Assembly: GCF_008329585.1 (NCBI RefSeq)
Contig: NZ_NPKP01000007.1
Span: 298,726-362,725, forward strand
Direction of reading: 5' to 3'
DNA from: Mycolicibacterium sp. P9-22
Lineage (GTDB): Bacteria > Actinomycetota > Actinomycetes > Mycobacteriales > Mycobacteriaceae
Length of the DNA stretch: 64,000 nt
The notes beneath the pieces are model-generated. The model worked only from the letters and a program-made list of their open reading frames with translations. It searched no databases and was not told the DNA's origin. Positions 16,031-24,089 of the stretch are shown here, in pieces (position 1 is the first letter of the stretch; every line of letters begins with the position of its first letter). A program made the translations under genes and the position numbers.

Positions 16031-17563
16031 CTAGCTGCGGGAGAACATCGCGAGCATGCGGCGCGTGACCGCGAAGCCGCCGAAGATGTTGATACTGGCG
16101 AGCAGGATGGCGACGGTGGCCAGGGCGGCGATGACGGCATCGGATTCGCCGACCTGCAACAGTGCGCCGACGACGATGATGCCCGAGATCGCGTTGGTCA
16201 CCGACATCAGCGGTGTGTGCAACGCATGGTGCACATTGCCGATCACGTAATACCCGATCACGATCGCCAGGGCGAAGACCGTCAGGTGCATCTGCAGAGC
16301 CACCGGGGACAACGCCAGCAGCACGAACAGGGTGGCGGCGCCGGCCAGGGCGATGCCCAGGCGCCGCCCGGTCGACACCGGTTCCTTGGCTTTGGGCGCA
16401 GCGACAGGCGCCGCCGCGGCGGCCGCTGGGGCCGCCGACACCTGCACCGGGGGCGGGGGCCAGGTGGTTTCGCCGTCGCGCACCACGGTGACCGAGCGCT
16501 GCACGACATCCTCGAAGTCGAGTGTGAGTTCGCCGTCCTTGGCGGGGGTGACCAACTTGAGCAGGTTGACCAGGTTGGTGCCGTAGAGCTGGGAGGCGGT
16601 GGCGGGCAGCCGGCCGGCGAGGTCGGTGTAGCCGATGATTGTGACACCGTTGTCGGTGAGGACGGCCTGGTCCTTGACGGTGCCCTCGATATTGCCGCCG
16701 TTGGCTGCGGCCATGTCGACCAGCACGCTGCCGGGTTTCATCGAGGCCACCATGTCGGCGGTGATGATGCGCGGGGCGGGCCGGCCGGGGATCAGGGCGG
16801 TGGTGATGATGATGTCGACCTCGCGGGCCAGCTCGGCGTAGACGGCGGCCTCGCGGGCCTTGTAGTCCTCGCCCATCTCCTTGGCGTAGCCGGTGGCCGA
16901 GACCTCGGCGGCGGCCGGGTCGACGGACACGTACTCCCCGCCCAGAGACTTGACCTGATCGGCGACCTCGGGCCGCGGATCGGTGGCCTTGACGATGGCA
17001 CCCATGCTGCCTGCCGCGCCGATCGCGGCCAGCCCGGCCACCCCGGCGCCGACGACGAGCACCTTGGCCGGGGGTACCTTGCCCGCAGCGGTGACCTGAC
17101 CGGTGAAGAACCGCCCGAAGGCGTGTGCGGCCTCCACGACGGCGCGGTAACCGGCGATATTGGCCATCGAGGACAGCACGTCCAACGACTGTGCACGCGA
17201 GATGCGCGGTACCGCGTCCATGGCCAGCACGGTGATCGGGCGGGACGAAAGCTTTTCGACCAGTTCGGGCTTCAGCGCCGGCGAGATCAAGCCGATCAGC
17301 GTCGCGCCGTCCTTGAGAGCGGTGATCTCGCTGTCATCGGGTGCGTTGACCTTCAGAACGACATCGGCGGACAGTGCTTGTTCGGATGAACCGATACTCG
17401 CGCCGGCCTCTACGTAGGCGGCATCCGAAAAGCTCGACGCGGCCCCGGCGCCGGATTCCACGACGACGGAGTAGCCGAGCTTGAGGATCTGCCCGACGGT
17501 CGCCGGTGTGGCGGCAACACGGGTCTCACCTGCTTGAGACTCACGCGGTATCCCGATGATCAT
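16031..17563 (-). CDS. pntA: NAD(P) transhydrogenase subunit alpha (fused alpha1-alpha2)
   Basis: A 510-residue alpha subunit. Residues 1-370 form the NAD(H)-binding domain I, related to alanine dehydrogenase (MIIGIPRESQAGETRVAATP; GAGVAGLAAIGAAGSMGAIVKATDPRPE). A Pro/Ala linker (PPPPVQVSAAPAAAAAAP) joins it to a C-terminal segment of three to four helices of domain II. M. tuberculosis, as I recall, splits these between pntAa and pntAb; here they are one chain, as in E. coli. ATG 17563 is chosen because the family starts MRIGIP; the 37-residue in-frame extension is not conserved-looking. Confidence 0.96.
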   Translation of the reverse strand: MIIGIPRESQAGETRVAATPATVGQILKLGYSVVVESGAGAASSFSDAAYVEAGASIGSSEQALSADVVLKVNAPDDSEITALKDGATLIGLISPALKPELVEKLSSRPITVLAMDAVPRISRAQSLDVLSSMANIAGYRAVVEAAHAFGRFFTGQVTAAGKVPPAKVLVVGAGVAGLAAIGAAGSMGAIVKATDPRPEVADQVKSLGGEYVSVDPAAAEVSATGYAKEMGEDYKAREAAVYAELAREVDIIITTALIPGRPAPRIITADMVASMKPGSVLVDMAAANGGNIEGTVKDQAVLTDNGVTIIGYTDLAGRLPATASQLYGTNLVNLLKLVTPAKDGELTLDFEDVVQRSVTVVRDGETTWPPPPVQVSAAPAAAAAAPVAAPKAKEPVSTGRRLGIALAGAATLFVLLALSPVALQMHLTVFALAIVIGYYVIGNVHHALHTPLMSVTNAISGIIVVGALLQVGESDAVIAALATVAILLASINIFGGFAVTRRMLAMFSRS

Positions 17564-17692
17564 CCGAAGAGTCTCGCATCCACGCCGCGATTGTGCGCAT
17601 GCCCCTCCGGCGGTGAGCGGTTCGCTTAATTCGCCCAACGTGAAGAAATGCGCGATCGCCGGTCGCGCGGCCACACCTTTGCTGCGTTTTTG

Positions 17693-18700
17693 CTAGAGCC
17701 AGTCGCGGCGCTTGAACATGACGTACAGGATCATCACCAGCACGACGATCAGCGCCGAACTCGTGAGGAAACCTCCGACGGTCTCCAGGCCCAGGTACAG
17801 GACGTTCTGCCCGTAGAACCCGGTGATCGCGGTCGGCACCGCGATGATCGCGGCCCACCCGGTGAGTTTCTTCATCACGGTGTTCAGTCGGGCGTCCTGC
17901 AGCGACAGGTTCGTCTCGAACACGGTGGTGACCATGTCGCGCAGTGATTCCGTCCACTCCGAGGCGCGCAGCACGTGGTCGTACAGGTCGGCGTAGAGCG
18001 GGTCCAGTTCGGGTGAGGTCTTCGCGTCGAGCCGTCGGTGCTGGATGGTGCTGACCACCTCGCGTACCGGCAGCACCACGCGTCGCAGATCCACCAGGTC
18101 CTTGCGGACCCGAAAGGTGCGGCGCTGCAAGCCATGTGGCGGTCCATTGTCGGAGAACAGCTCGTCTTCCAGCGATTCGATGGCATCGTCTAGGGCCTGT
18201 ACGGCATCGAAATGCCCGTCCACCACCACGTCGAGCAGACCGTGCACCAGCGCGCCGACCCCGTGGGACTGCCCGCCCAGTTCGTCGAAGCGTCGCGACA
18301 CCTCGCCGATATCGAAGGCGGGATGCTCACCGCCGATGTTGGGCAGCCGAACGGTGATGAGCCCGCGGGGCAGCACGAAGGCCGAGATGCGGTGCTTGAC
18401 CAGAATGGAATCGCTGTCGCCGTCGGTGTCGCGGACATCCAGGGCGTACACCGTGAAGAACGTATGCGATTGGTAGACCGCAGCTTTGGTGCGCTCCTTG
18501 GGCGCGGTTGCGTCCTCGACGGCCCAGATGTTGAGGTGCAGCTCGTGCGCCAGCGCCAGCAGCGCGTCATGGTCCGGGTCGTAGATGTCGGCCCATACCA
18601 GCTGATCATCGGAGGCCAGGCAGTCCGAGATCGCGTCGAAGGTGAATTCGTCGTCGCGCGGCTCGCCATTGCGCCACAGCCGTCCCGTCACGTTCGTCAC
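17693..18700 (-). CDS. corA: CorA-family Mg2+/divalent metal channel, GQN variant
   Basis: A 335-residue CorA-type protein: an alpha/beta cytoplasmic domain (WADIYDPDHDALLALAHEL), the long stalk helix with LRDMVTTVFETNLSLQDARLNTVMKKLTG, and two C-terminal helices ending in the basic tail MFKRRDWL. The pore signature, normally YGMN, reads YGQN in ITGFYGQNVLYLG. GTG 18700 is the likely start, with GAGG upstream; a long in-frame extension to 19039 is an artefact that runs through the divergent gene. It could carry Mg2+, Co2+ or Ni2+, or belong to the ZntB-like exporters. Confidence 0.9.
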   Translation of the reverse strand: MTNVTGRLWRNGEPRDDEFTFDAISDCLASDDQLVWADIYDPDHDALLALAHELHLNIWAVEDATAPKERTKAAVYQSHTFFTVYALDVRDTDGDSDSILVKHRISAFVLPRGLITVRLPNIGGEHPAFDIGEVSRRFDELGGQSHGVGALVHGLLDVVVDGHFDAVQALDDAIESLEDELFSDNGPPHGLQRRTFRVRKDLVDLRRVVLPVREVVSTIQHRRLDAKTSPELDPLYADLYDHVLRASEWTESLRDMVTTVFETNLSLQDARLNTVMKKLTGWAAIIAVPTAITGFYGQNVLYLGLETVGGFLTSSALIVVLVMILYVMFKRRDWL

Positions 18701-18809
18701 GTCGCCATCATTCCTCGTCGGAGAGTTTCGGCACCCGGACTGCGGGGAATGCACGTAATTGCCGGGCGCGTCGATAAATGCGGCGCGTCCATCCTCCGAA
18801 GGAGCCGAG

Positions 18810-19241
18810 ATGTCTGACAGCAACACCCTCTGGATCATTGTGGCGGCGGTGGTGGCCCTGGTGGTCGTCGTCGGCCTGATCCTGCTGGCCCGCAACAAAC
18901 GCACCAAGAGCAGGCGCGATGAGGCCCAGCGGCTGCGCGCCGAACTCGAATCCGAGCGTGAGCAGGTCGCCAAGCGGCAGGCACTGGCCGACGAGACCGA
19001 CGCGAGGGCGCGTGCGGCGGCGGCCGAAGCCGAGGCCAAGGCCGCCGAGGCGCGTCGGCTCAGCGACCGCGCGACCTCGCATCAGCAGACCGTCGAGTCA
19101 CACCGCGAGGATCTCGACGAGCGCAGCAAGCACATCGACAAGCTCGACCCCGACGTGAAGACCCGTCGGCGCGATGGCGACGATGCGCCCGATCGCCAGG
19201 TGATCACCGATCCGCCGCGGCGCGTCGAGAATCCCCGCTGA
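18810..19241 (+). CDS. Small membrane-anchored coiled-coil protein
   Basis: A 143-residue protein with one N-terminal membrane helix (about residues 6-27, IIVAAVVALVVVVGLILLA), then a basic stop-transfer (RNKRTKSRR) and a long charged helix rich in Ala, Glu and Arg (heptad-like, residues 35-115) with a polar tail. An AAGGAGC ribosome site precedes ATG 18810. Similar small proteins occur across mycobacteria but I do not recognise a function. Its stop is directly followed by the ATG of the zinc-ribbon gene, so the two are probably co-expressed. Confidence 0.8.
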   Translation: MSDSNTLWIIVAAVVALVVVVGLILLARNKRTKSRRDEAQRLRAELESEREQVAKRQALADETDARARAAAAEAEAKAAEARRLSDRATSHQQTVESHREDLDERSKHIDKLDPDVKTRRRDGDDAPDRQVITDPPRRVENPR

Positions 19242-19694
19242 ATGGAAAACGAGGCTGCATCTCGTTTGCGCTGCGAACGTGCATCGACATGGGACGAATT
19301 GGTCCGCACCGCCACCGGCGACCCCACCATGTACTCCATGGAATTCGTGGTCGAACGCGGTAAGGCCCGTTGCCCGCGTTGTGTCGCCGTGGCCGAGTAC
19401 TCCTTTGTCGAGCTGGGGCCGAATCTGCTTCGCTACGAAGTGAACTGCGGCCGCTGCGGTGAGACCTATCGCGAGAAGCTCGGCCCGGTGGCCGCTAAGG
19501 CGGGCGTGCTCGCGACCGTCGACGATTGGTTGCCCGCCGTGCCCGAACCGAGCGTGCCGCTGCGTGAGCGCATGGACGGCTGGGTCGGGACAGTCCGCGG
19601 CCGGGTCGCGGCGTTGTCCGCCGCCACCACGTCAGCCCTGGCGGCACTGCGGGCGCGCGGGCAGGCCGAGGCCGTGGTGGAGCCGGCCGGCTAG
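19242..19694 (+). CDS. Zinc-ribbon protein of unknown function
   Basis: A 150-residue protein. Two CxxC knuckles (CPRC near residue 44 and CGRC near residue 70, separated by about 25 residues) form a probable zinc ribbon; the rest is an Ala-rich C-terminal helix. The ATG directly follows the previous stop with no gap; a shorter form from ATG 19329 would keep the ribbon. I do not recognise the family. Confidence 0.65.
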   Translation: MENEAASRLRCERASTWDELVRTATGDPTMYSMEFVVERGKARCPRCVAVAEYSFVELGPNLLRYEVNCGRCGETYREKLGPVAAKAGVLATVDDWLPAVPEPSVPLRERMDGWVGTVRGRVAALSAATTSALAALRARGQAEAVVEPAG

Positions 19695-19718
19695 GTTCCT
19701 TCGGTACGCTCGGCGGGT

Positions 19719-20333
19719 GTGAGGGACGCGCCGCTGGACGGTCTGCTGGAACGAGCGGGTGGCATCCGCGGCCTGGTCTACTCCTCGCTGCCGGTCACCA
19801 CCTACGCGGTGACGGCCGCGGCGCTGGGACGCATACCGGCGGTCATCGCGGCGCTCACGGTCGCCGCGCTCGTGTTGGCGTGGCAGCTGGCACACCGCGA
19901 ATCGGTGCGGCCCGCGCTGTGGGGATTCGCCGGTGTCGCCCTGTGCGCCGGACTGGCCTTGGTCACCGGGCAGGCCAAGGACTTCTACCTGCCCGGTATC
20001 TGGATCGCCCTACTGACGGCCGTCCTGTTCACCGGATCCATCCTGATTCGGCGCCCGCTGGTCGGCGTCGCGTGGGCATGGATGACCGGACGCGACGGGG
20101 CCTGGCGGCGGGTACCGCGGGTGCGGCTGGCCTTCGATGTCGTCACCGCGGTGATGGCCGCGGTGTCGTGGTCGCGCTTCGTGGTGCAGAACCACCTCTA
20201 CGACAGTGACCAGGCCGAACTGCTGGCCGTGGCACGCCTGGCGATGGGCTGGCCGCTGTTCCTGGTCACCACCACGCTGATGGTGCTGGCGGTCCGGTAC
20301 GCCATCCGCGCCCTGCCGCGAGCCGCCGGATAA
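19719..20333 (+). CDS. DUF3159 membrane protein
   Basis: A 204-residue integral membrane protein of about six helices. The early GGIRGLVYSSLPVTTYAV segment and RRPLVGVAWAWMTG match the actinobacterial DUF3159 family, which has no assigned function. GTG start. It ends 55 bases before the leaderless polycysteine ORF that opens the next operon. Confidence 0.82.
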   Translation: MRDAPLDGLLERAGGIRGLVYSSLPVTTYAVTAAALGRIPAVIAALTVAALVLAWQLAHRESVRPALWGFAGVALCAGLALVTGQAKDFYLPGIWIALLTAVLFTGSILIRRPLVGVAWAWMTGRDGAWRRVPRVRLAFDVVTAVMAAVSWSRFVVQNHLYDSDQAELLAVARLAMGWPLFLVTTTLMVLAVRYAIRALPRAAG

Positions 20334-20376
20334 ATTCACGTCGATTCCAGAGCTGGCCGGCAGGCGGCCGCCCGGT

Positions 20377-20382
20377 TCTAAT
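20377..20382 (+). promoter_or_regulatory. -10 element for the leaderless polycysteine leader
   Basis: TCTAAT differs from TATAAT at one base. It occupies -12 to -7 if transcription begins at the G of GTG 20389. That spacing supports a leaderless transcript whose first codon is the leader-peptide start. Confidence 0.6.
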
Positions 20383-20388
20383 ACGCGG

Positions 20389-20430
20389 GTGAACAAGACG
20401 CGGTCCGCCGACCCCTGCTGTTGCTGCTGA
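20389..20430 (+). CDS. Leaderless polycysteine leader peptide (cysteine attenuator)
   Basis: The 14 codons encode VNKTRSADPCCCC (start read as Met) followed by TGA. The last four sense codons are TGC TGT TGC TGC. The ORF is too short for routine gene finders. Polycysteine leaderless short ORFs at the head of sulfur-metabolism operons are an established cysteine-responsive attenuator class in mycobacteria: ribosomes stalled on Cys codons under cysteine shortage keep open an RNA structure that otherwise hides the downstream ribosome site. Here the Cys codons are one arm of a hairpin (20418-20460), and the next gene is a sulfonate-type ABC permease, as the model requires. Confidence 0.85.
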   Translation: MNKTRSADPCCCC

Positions 20431-20460
20431 ACTCGTCCGTTCAGCCCATTCCAGCAACAG
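20418..20460 (+). promoter_or_regulatory. Attenuator hairpin overlapping the Cys codons
   Basis: The inner stem is CTGAAC (20427-20432) with GTTCAG (20439-20444) around a 6-base loop. The outer stem is CTGTTGCTG (20418-20426) with CAGCAACAG (20452-20460), with CCCATTC bulged on the right. The left outer arm is the Cys-codon run itself and the left inner arm holds the stop codon. The right arm ends next to AGAAAG, the only purine run before the permease GTG at 20475. Ribosome stalling at the Cys codons would melt it. Confidence 0.8.
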
Positions 20461-20474
20461 AAAGTCGGCAGCCC

Positions 20475-21335
20475 GTGTCTGTCTTCGTCGATATCGTGCC
20501 CGACGAGCCGAAAGTCGATCCGTCGCGCCCCGCGCCCTCGCAGCGGTGGAAAGGGTTGCTCACCAAGGTGGGCCTACCGCTGCTGTCGGTCCTGGTGTTC
20601 TTCGCCGTCTGGCAGACGGTGGCGACCCTGGGCATCTGGAACGAGACCTTCGTGCCCTACCCGAGCACGGTGTGGCAGGCGTTCATCGACGTCTCCACCA
20701 CCCATGACGGCACCCGCGGCTACGCCGGATATCTGCTCTACGAGCACCTCTACATGACGCTGCGCCGGGTGTTCGCCGGTGTGGTGATCGGAGTGGTCCT
20801 GGGTGTCCTTCTCGGCCTGCTGATGGGTTCGGTGGGCTGGCTGCGCAGTGTGCTGGAACCGTGGCTGACGTTCCTTCGGGCACTGCCGCCGCTGGCCTAC
20901 TTCTTCCTGCTGGTCATCTGGCTGGGCATCGACGAGGCGCCGAAGATCACCCTGCTCGCGTTGGCCGCACTGCCACCCGCCGCAGTGGCCACCACCGCGG
21001 CCGTCGTCGCGGCACCCGTGGGTCTGCAGGAAGCGGCCCGGGCGCTGGGCGCCACCCGGATACAGGTGATCCGTGACGTGGTGGTGCCCTCCGCTCTGCC
21101 GGAGACGTTCACCGGGATCCGGCTGGCGGTCGGCATGGCCTACTCGTCGGTGGTCGCCGCCGAACTGTTCAACGGCATCCCCGGCATCGGCGGATTGGTC
21201 AAGGACGCAAGCAATTACAACAACACTCCCGTCGTCCTGGTCGGCATCTTCGCCATCGGGTTCTCGGGCCTGATCATCGACGGTCTACTTCGCGCCGCCG
21301 AACGGCGCGCCGTCCCCTGGAGAGGAAAAATCTAG
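20475..21335 (+). CDS. ssuC: ABC transporter permease, sulfonate/taurine type
   Basis: A 286-residue permease of the SsuC/TauC family with six helices. The EAA loop EAARALGATRIQVIRDVVVPSALPETFTG contacts the ATPase. GTG 20475 is the likely start, judged by the position of the attenuator hairpin; an in-frame TTG at 20421 lies inside the leader. It is the first full gene of a permease, binding protein and ATPase operon. The stop TAG is directly followed by the ATG of the binding protein. Confidence 0.9.
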   Translation: MSVFVDIVPDEPKVDPSRPAPSQRWKGLLTKVGLPLLSVLVFFAVWQTVATLGIWNETFVPYPSTVWQAFIDVSTTHDGTRGYAGYLLYEHLYMTLRRVFAGVVIGVVLGVLLGLLMGSVGWLRSVLEPWLTFLRALPPLAYFFLLVIWLGIDEAPKITLLALAALPPAAVATTAAVVAAPVGLQEAARALGATRIQVIRDVVVPSALPETFTGIRLAVGMAYSSVVAAELFNGIPGIGGLVKDASNYNNTPVVLVGIFAIGFSGLIIDGLLRAAERRAVPWRGKI

Positions 21336-22361
21336 ATGAAGTTCAAATCCCTACTGGCAGTGGCCGCCAGCGCGCTGGCGCTGGCCGGTTGCGCGGTGGA
21401 CAACTCCGGAAGCGATGCCGACAAGCAGACCATCCGCATCGGCTATCAGTCCTTCCCCAGCGGTGACCTTATCGTCAAGAACAAGAAGTGGCTCGAAGAG
21501 GCACTGCCCGACTTCAACATCAAGTGGATCAAGTTCGACTCCGGCGCCGATGTCAACACCGCCTTCATCGCCAAGGAACTCGACTTCGGCGCGCTGGGTT
21601 CCAGCCCGGTGGCACGTGGCCTGTCGGCCCCGCTCAACATCCCCTACCAGGTGGCGTTCGTCCTCGACGTCGCCGGTGACAACGAGGCGTTGGTGGTGCG
21701 CAATGCCGCGAACGTCAACACCATCGCTGAGTTGCGCGGCAAGCGGATCGCGACACCGTTCGCCTCGACCGCGCACTACAGCCTGCTCGCAGCGCTCTCG
21801 CAGAACGGGTTGACGCCCAGCGACGTTCAGCTGATCGACCTGCAGCCCCAGGCCATTCTGGCGGCCTGGGACCGCGGCGACATCGACGCCGCCTACACCT
21901 GGCTGCCCACCCTGGACGACCTGCGCAAGACCGGCAAGGATCTGATCACCAGCCGCCAGTTGGCCAGGGACGGCAAGCCCACACTGGACCTCGGTGCGGT
22001 GCGCACCGAGTTCGCCGACGCGCATCCCGAGGTCGTCGATATCTGGCGTCAGCAGGAGGCGCGTGCCCTCGACGTCATCAAGGACGACCCGGACGCCGCC
22101 GCCAAGGCGATCGCCGCCGAGGTCGGACTGACACCGGAAGACCTTGCCGGACAGCTCAAGCAGGGTGTCTACCTGACGCCGGCAGAGGTGGCGTCCCCGG
22201 AGTGGCTGGGCTCGGACGGCAAGCCGGGCAACCTCGCGGCCAATCTGCAGAGCGCCTCGGAGTTCCTTGCCGAGCAGAAGCAGATCCCGGAGGCGGCGCC
22301 GCTGGCGACGTTCCAGGACGCCATCTACACCAAGGGTCTTCCCGATGCCCTCAAGCAGTGA
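21336..22361 (+). CDS. ssuA: ABC transporter lipoprotein, sulfonate/taurine binding
   Basis: A 341-residue periplasmic binding protein of the SsuA/TauA type. The signal peptide ends in the lipobox LAGC with Cys19, so it is a lipoprotein. The two-lobed fold is marked by IRIGYQSFPSGDLIVKNKKWLEE and WDRGDIDAAYTWLPTLDDL. It delivers an organosulfonate, probably taurine or an alkanesulfonate, to the permease. AGAGGA ribosome site. The polycysteine leader upstream supports a sulfur-supply role over other substrates of this family such as nitrate or thiamine precursors. Confidence 0.9.
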   Translation: MKFKSLLAVAASALALAGCAVDNSGSDADKQTIRIGYQSFPSGDLIVKNKKWLEEALPDFNIKWIKFDSGADVNTAFIAKELDFGALGSSPVARGLSAPLNIPYQVAFVLDVAGDNEALVVRNAANVNTIAELRGKRIATPFASTAHYSLLAALSQNGLTPSDVQLIDLQPQAILAAWDRGDIDAAYTWLPTLDDLRKTGKDLITSRQLARDGKPTLDLGAVRTEFADAHPEVVDIWRQQEARALDVIKDDPDAAAKAIAAEVGLTPEDLAGQLKQGVYLTPAEVASPEWLGSDGKPGNLAANLQSASEFLAEQKQIPEAAPLATFQDAIYTKGLPDALKQ

Positions 22362-23124
22362 CATCGCGACCCGCGGCGGACTGCGCATCGCCAACGTCGC
22401 GCACCGCTACGGTGACGTAACCGCGCTGGGGCCGGTCGATCTCGACGTCGAGCCGGGCGCGTTCCTGGTTTTGGTCGGCGCATCGGGCTGCGGCAAGAGC
22501 ACGCTGCTGAGGCTGATCGCGGGCTTCGAGGAGCCGACCGCCGGCGAGGTGCGTGTCGAAGGTGCCTCGCCCACACCAGGTGTCACCTCGGGCGTGGTGT
22601 TCCAGCAGCCGCGGCTGTTCCCGTGGCGCACCGTCGGGGGCAACGTCGACCTGGCGCTCAAGTACGCGAAGGTGCCCCGTGAGCGTCGCGCCGAGCGGCG
22701 CGATCAGCTTCTGGAGCGCGTCGGGCTGGAGGGCACCGGTGACCGCAAGATCTGGGAGATCAGTGGCGGTCAGCAGCAGCGCGTCGCGATCGCGCGGGCT
22801 CTGGCCGCCGAGACCCCACTGTTCCTGCTCGACGAACCGTTCGCCGCATTGGACGCGTTGACCCGCGAACGGCTGCAGGACGACGTTCGTCAGGTCAGCG
22901 CCGAGTCGGGCCGCACCACGGTGTTCGTCACGCACAGTGCGGACGAGGCCGCGTTCCTCGGATCGCGGATCGTGGTGCTGACCCGCCGCCCCGGCAAGGT
23001 CGCGCTCGACCTGCCGTCGGAATTGCCGCGCTCCGGGATCGAAGCCGATGAGCTGCGGCGCTCACCGGAGTTTCTGAAGCTGCGTAACGAGGTCAGCGAC
23101 GCGGTGAAGGCGGCCGCGGCCTAA
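22345..23124 (+). CDS. ssuB: ABC transporter ATPase, sulfonate/taurine type
   Basis: A 259-residue ATPase. Walker A GASGCGKST (45-53), Q-loop FQQPRLFPW, signature SGGQQQR (140-146), Walker B LFLLDEP (159-165) and the H-loop in FVTHSADEA are all present. It starts 17 bases inside the binding-protein gene, so it is translationally coupled. Together with the two genes before it this is a complete importer. Its stop overlaps the stop of the convergent SDR gene by 4 bases. Confidence 0.93.
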   Translation: MPSSSDIATRGGLRIANVAHRYGDVTALGPVDLDVEPGAFLVLVGASGCGKSTLLRLIAGFEEPTAGEVRVEGASPTPGVTSGVVFQQPRLFPWRTVGGNVDLALKYAKVPRERRAERRDQLLERVGLEGTGDRKIWEISGGQQQRVAIARALAAETPLFLLDEPFAALDALTRERLQDDVRQVSAESGRTTVFVTHSADEAAFLGSRIVVLTRRPGKVALDLPSELPRSGIEADELRRSPEFLKLRNEVSDAVKAAAA

Positions 23125-24029
23125 CCCTGTCCATCGGGGTAGATGCCCGTGAATCCGCTGGCGCTCAACAACTCTGCGGTGGCCTGCCAGAGCTGTTGTC
23201 GCGCGATGGGGTCATCGGCCGGTGCCACCGGGGTGATGCGGCGGACGGATCGGCCGGAGTAACAGCCTCCCGACTCCAGCTCGCCTCCGGTGGCCAGTTG
23301 CACGATGAGGTCCGCTCCGTTGCGGGGATCTCCGATGTTCAGCGCCTGCAGGATCCGTTCCAGCAGTGCGGCGAAGGGCAATTCGCGTCCGAGACCGGTG
23401 GTGTTGAAGCCGGGATTGAGACACATCGCGTCGACGGAGGTGCCGGCGAGTCGAGCCGCGAGTTCGAGGCTGAACATGATGTCGAACAGCTTTGTCTTCT
23501 CGTAGATCGGCGAAGACTGCAGCGCGTTGAAGCTACCGGTGTCGGTGAGGTCTTCCGGTACCCGCACCGAGCCGTGGCGGCGTGACGCCTCGGAGGCGAC
23601 GGTGACGACGCGGGCATGGTCGGCACGCCGCAGTGCCGGCAGGACGGTCCCGGTGAGCAACCACGGCGCCAGATAGTTGACGGTGATCATCTCTGGTAGG
23701 CCCCCACCGGTGGTCCGCTGACTCATGGTGTGGACCCCCGCGTTGTTGATCAACACGTCGACCTTTTCGAAGCGTTCGACGATCTCGGTGCCGGCGTCCC
23801 TGGTGCTGGCGAGATCGGTGAAGTCTGCGTCGACGGTATCGATGTCCGCGGCAGGCGCCGTGTCCCGAATTCTGGCGATGGTCTGCTCGGCACGCTGCCT
23901 GTTCCGTGCGGTGAGGACGAGGTGGACGCCGCGCCGCGCGAGATCGATGGCGGCCAGCTCGCCGATCCCACTGGTGGCCCCGGTGATGACCACGACAGGC
24001 GGGCCGGCCGGTCCGGAATCCCGCGTCAT
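23121..24029 (-). CDS. SDR-family oxidoreductase (retinol-dehydrogenase-like)
   Basis: A 302-residue short-chain dehydrogenase. The cofactor loop is TGATSGIG, followed by NNAGVHTM, a catalytic VTVASEASRRHGS segment and the active-site motif in SSPIYEKTKLFDIMF, where Tyr and Lys of YxxxK are seen as YEKTK. The layout is that of retinol dehydrogenase/WW-domain oxidoreductase-like SDRs. ATG 24029 has a GGGAGG ribosome site. It is divergent from a TetR gene with a near-perfect palindrome between them, so it is the probable target of that regulator. Confidence 0.9.
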   Translation of the reverse strand: MTRDSGPAGPPVVVITGATSGIGELAAIDLARRGVHLVLTARNRQRAEQTIARIRDTAPAADIDTVDADFTDLASTRDAGTEIVERFEKVDVLINNAGVHTMSQRTTGGGLPEMITVNYLAPWLLTGTVLPALRRADHARVVTVASEASRRHGSVRVPEDLTDTGSFNALQSSPIYEKTKLFDIMFSLELAARLAGTSVDAMCLNPGFNTTGLGRELPFAALLERILQALNIGDPRNGADLIVQLATGGELESGGCYSGRSVRRITPVAPADDPIARQQLWQATAELLSASGFTGIYPDGQG

Positions 24030-24063
24030 CAGACCTCCCTCATCCGGCGAAACGAACAATCAA

Positions 24064-24087
24064 ACTCGGTCTAATAGTAGACTGAGT
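24064..24087. promoter_or_regulatory. Near-perfect 24-bp operator between SDR and tetR
   Basis: ACTCGGTCTA (24064-24073) and TAGACTGAGT (24078-24087) are inverted repeats matching at 9 of 10 positions around a 4-base ATAG centre. The right edge is 2 bases from the tetR ATG and the left edge 34 bases from the SDR start. It is a strong candidate site for the adjacent TetR protein to repress both genes. Confidence 0.65.
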
Positions 24088-24089
24088 CT

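Noticed and set aside
15587..17389. 600-residue plus-strand ORF opposite pntB/pntA
   Set aside because: It is composed of His/Gly/Arg/Asp-rich low-complexity sequence, lies entirely antisense to the well-supported transhydrogenase genes, and lacks any recognisable domain.
18810..19039. N-terminal extension of the CorA protein to 19039
   Set aside because: The extra residues are Ala/Ser/Arg-rich and lie antisense to the small coiled-coil protein; GTG 18700 gives a normal-length CorA.
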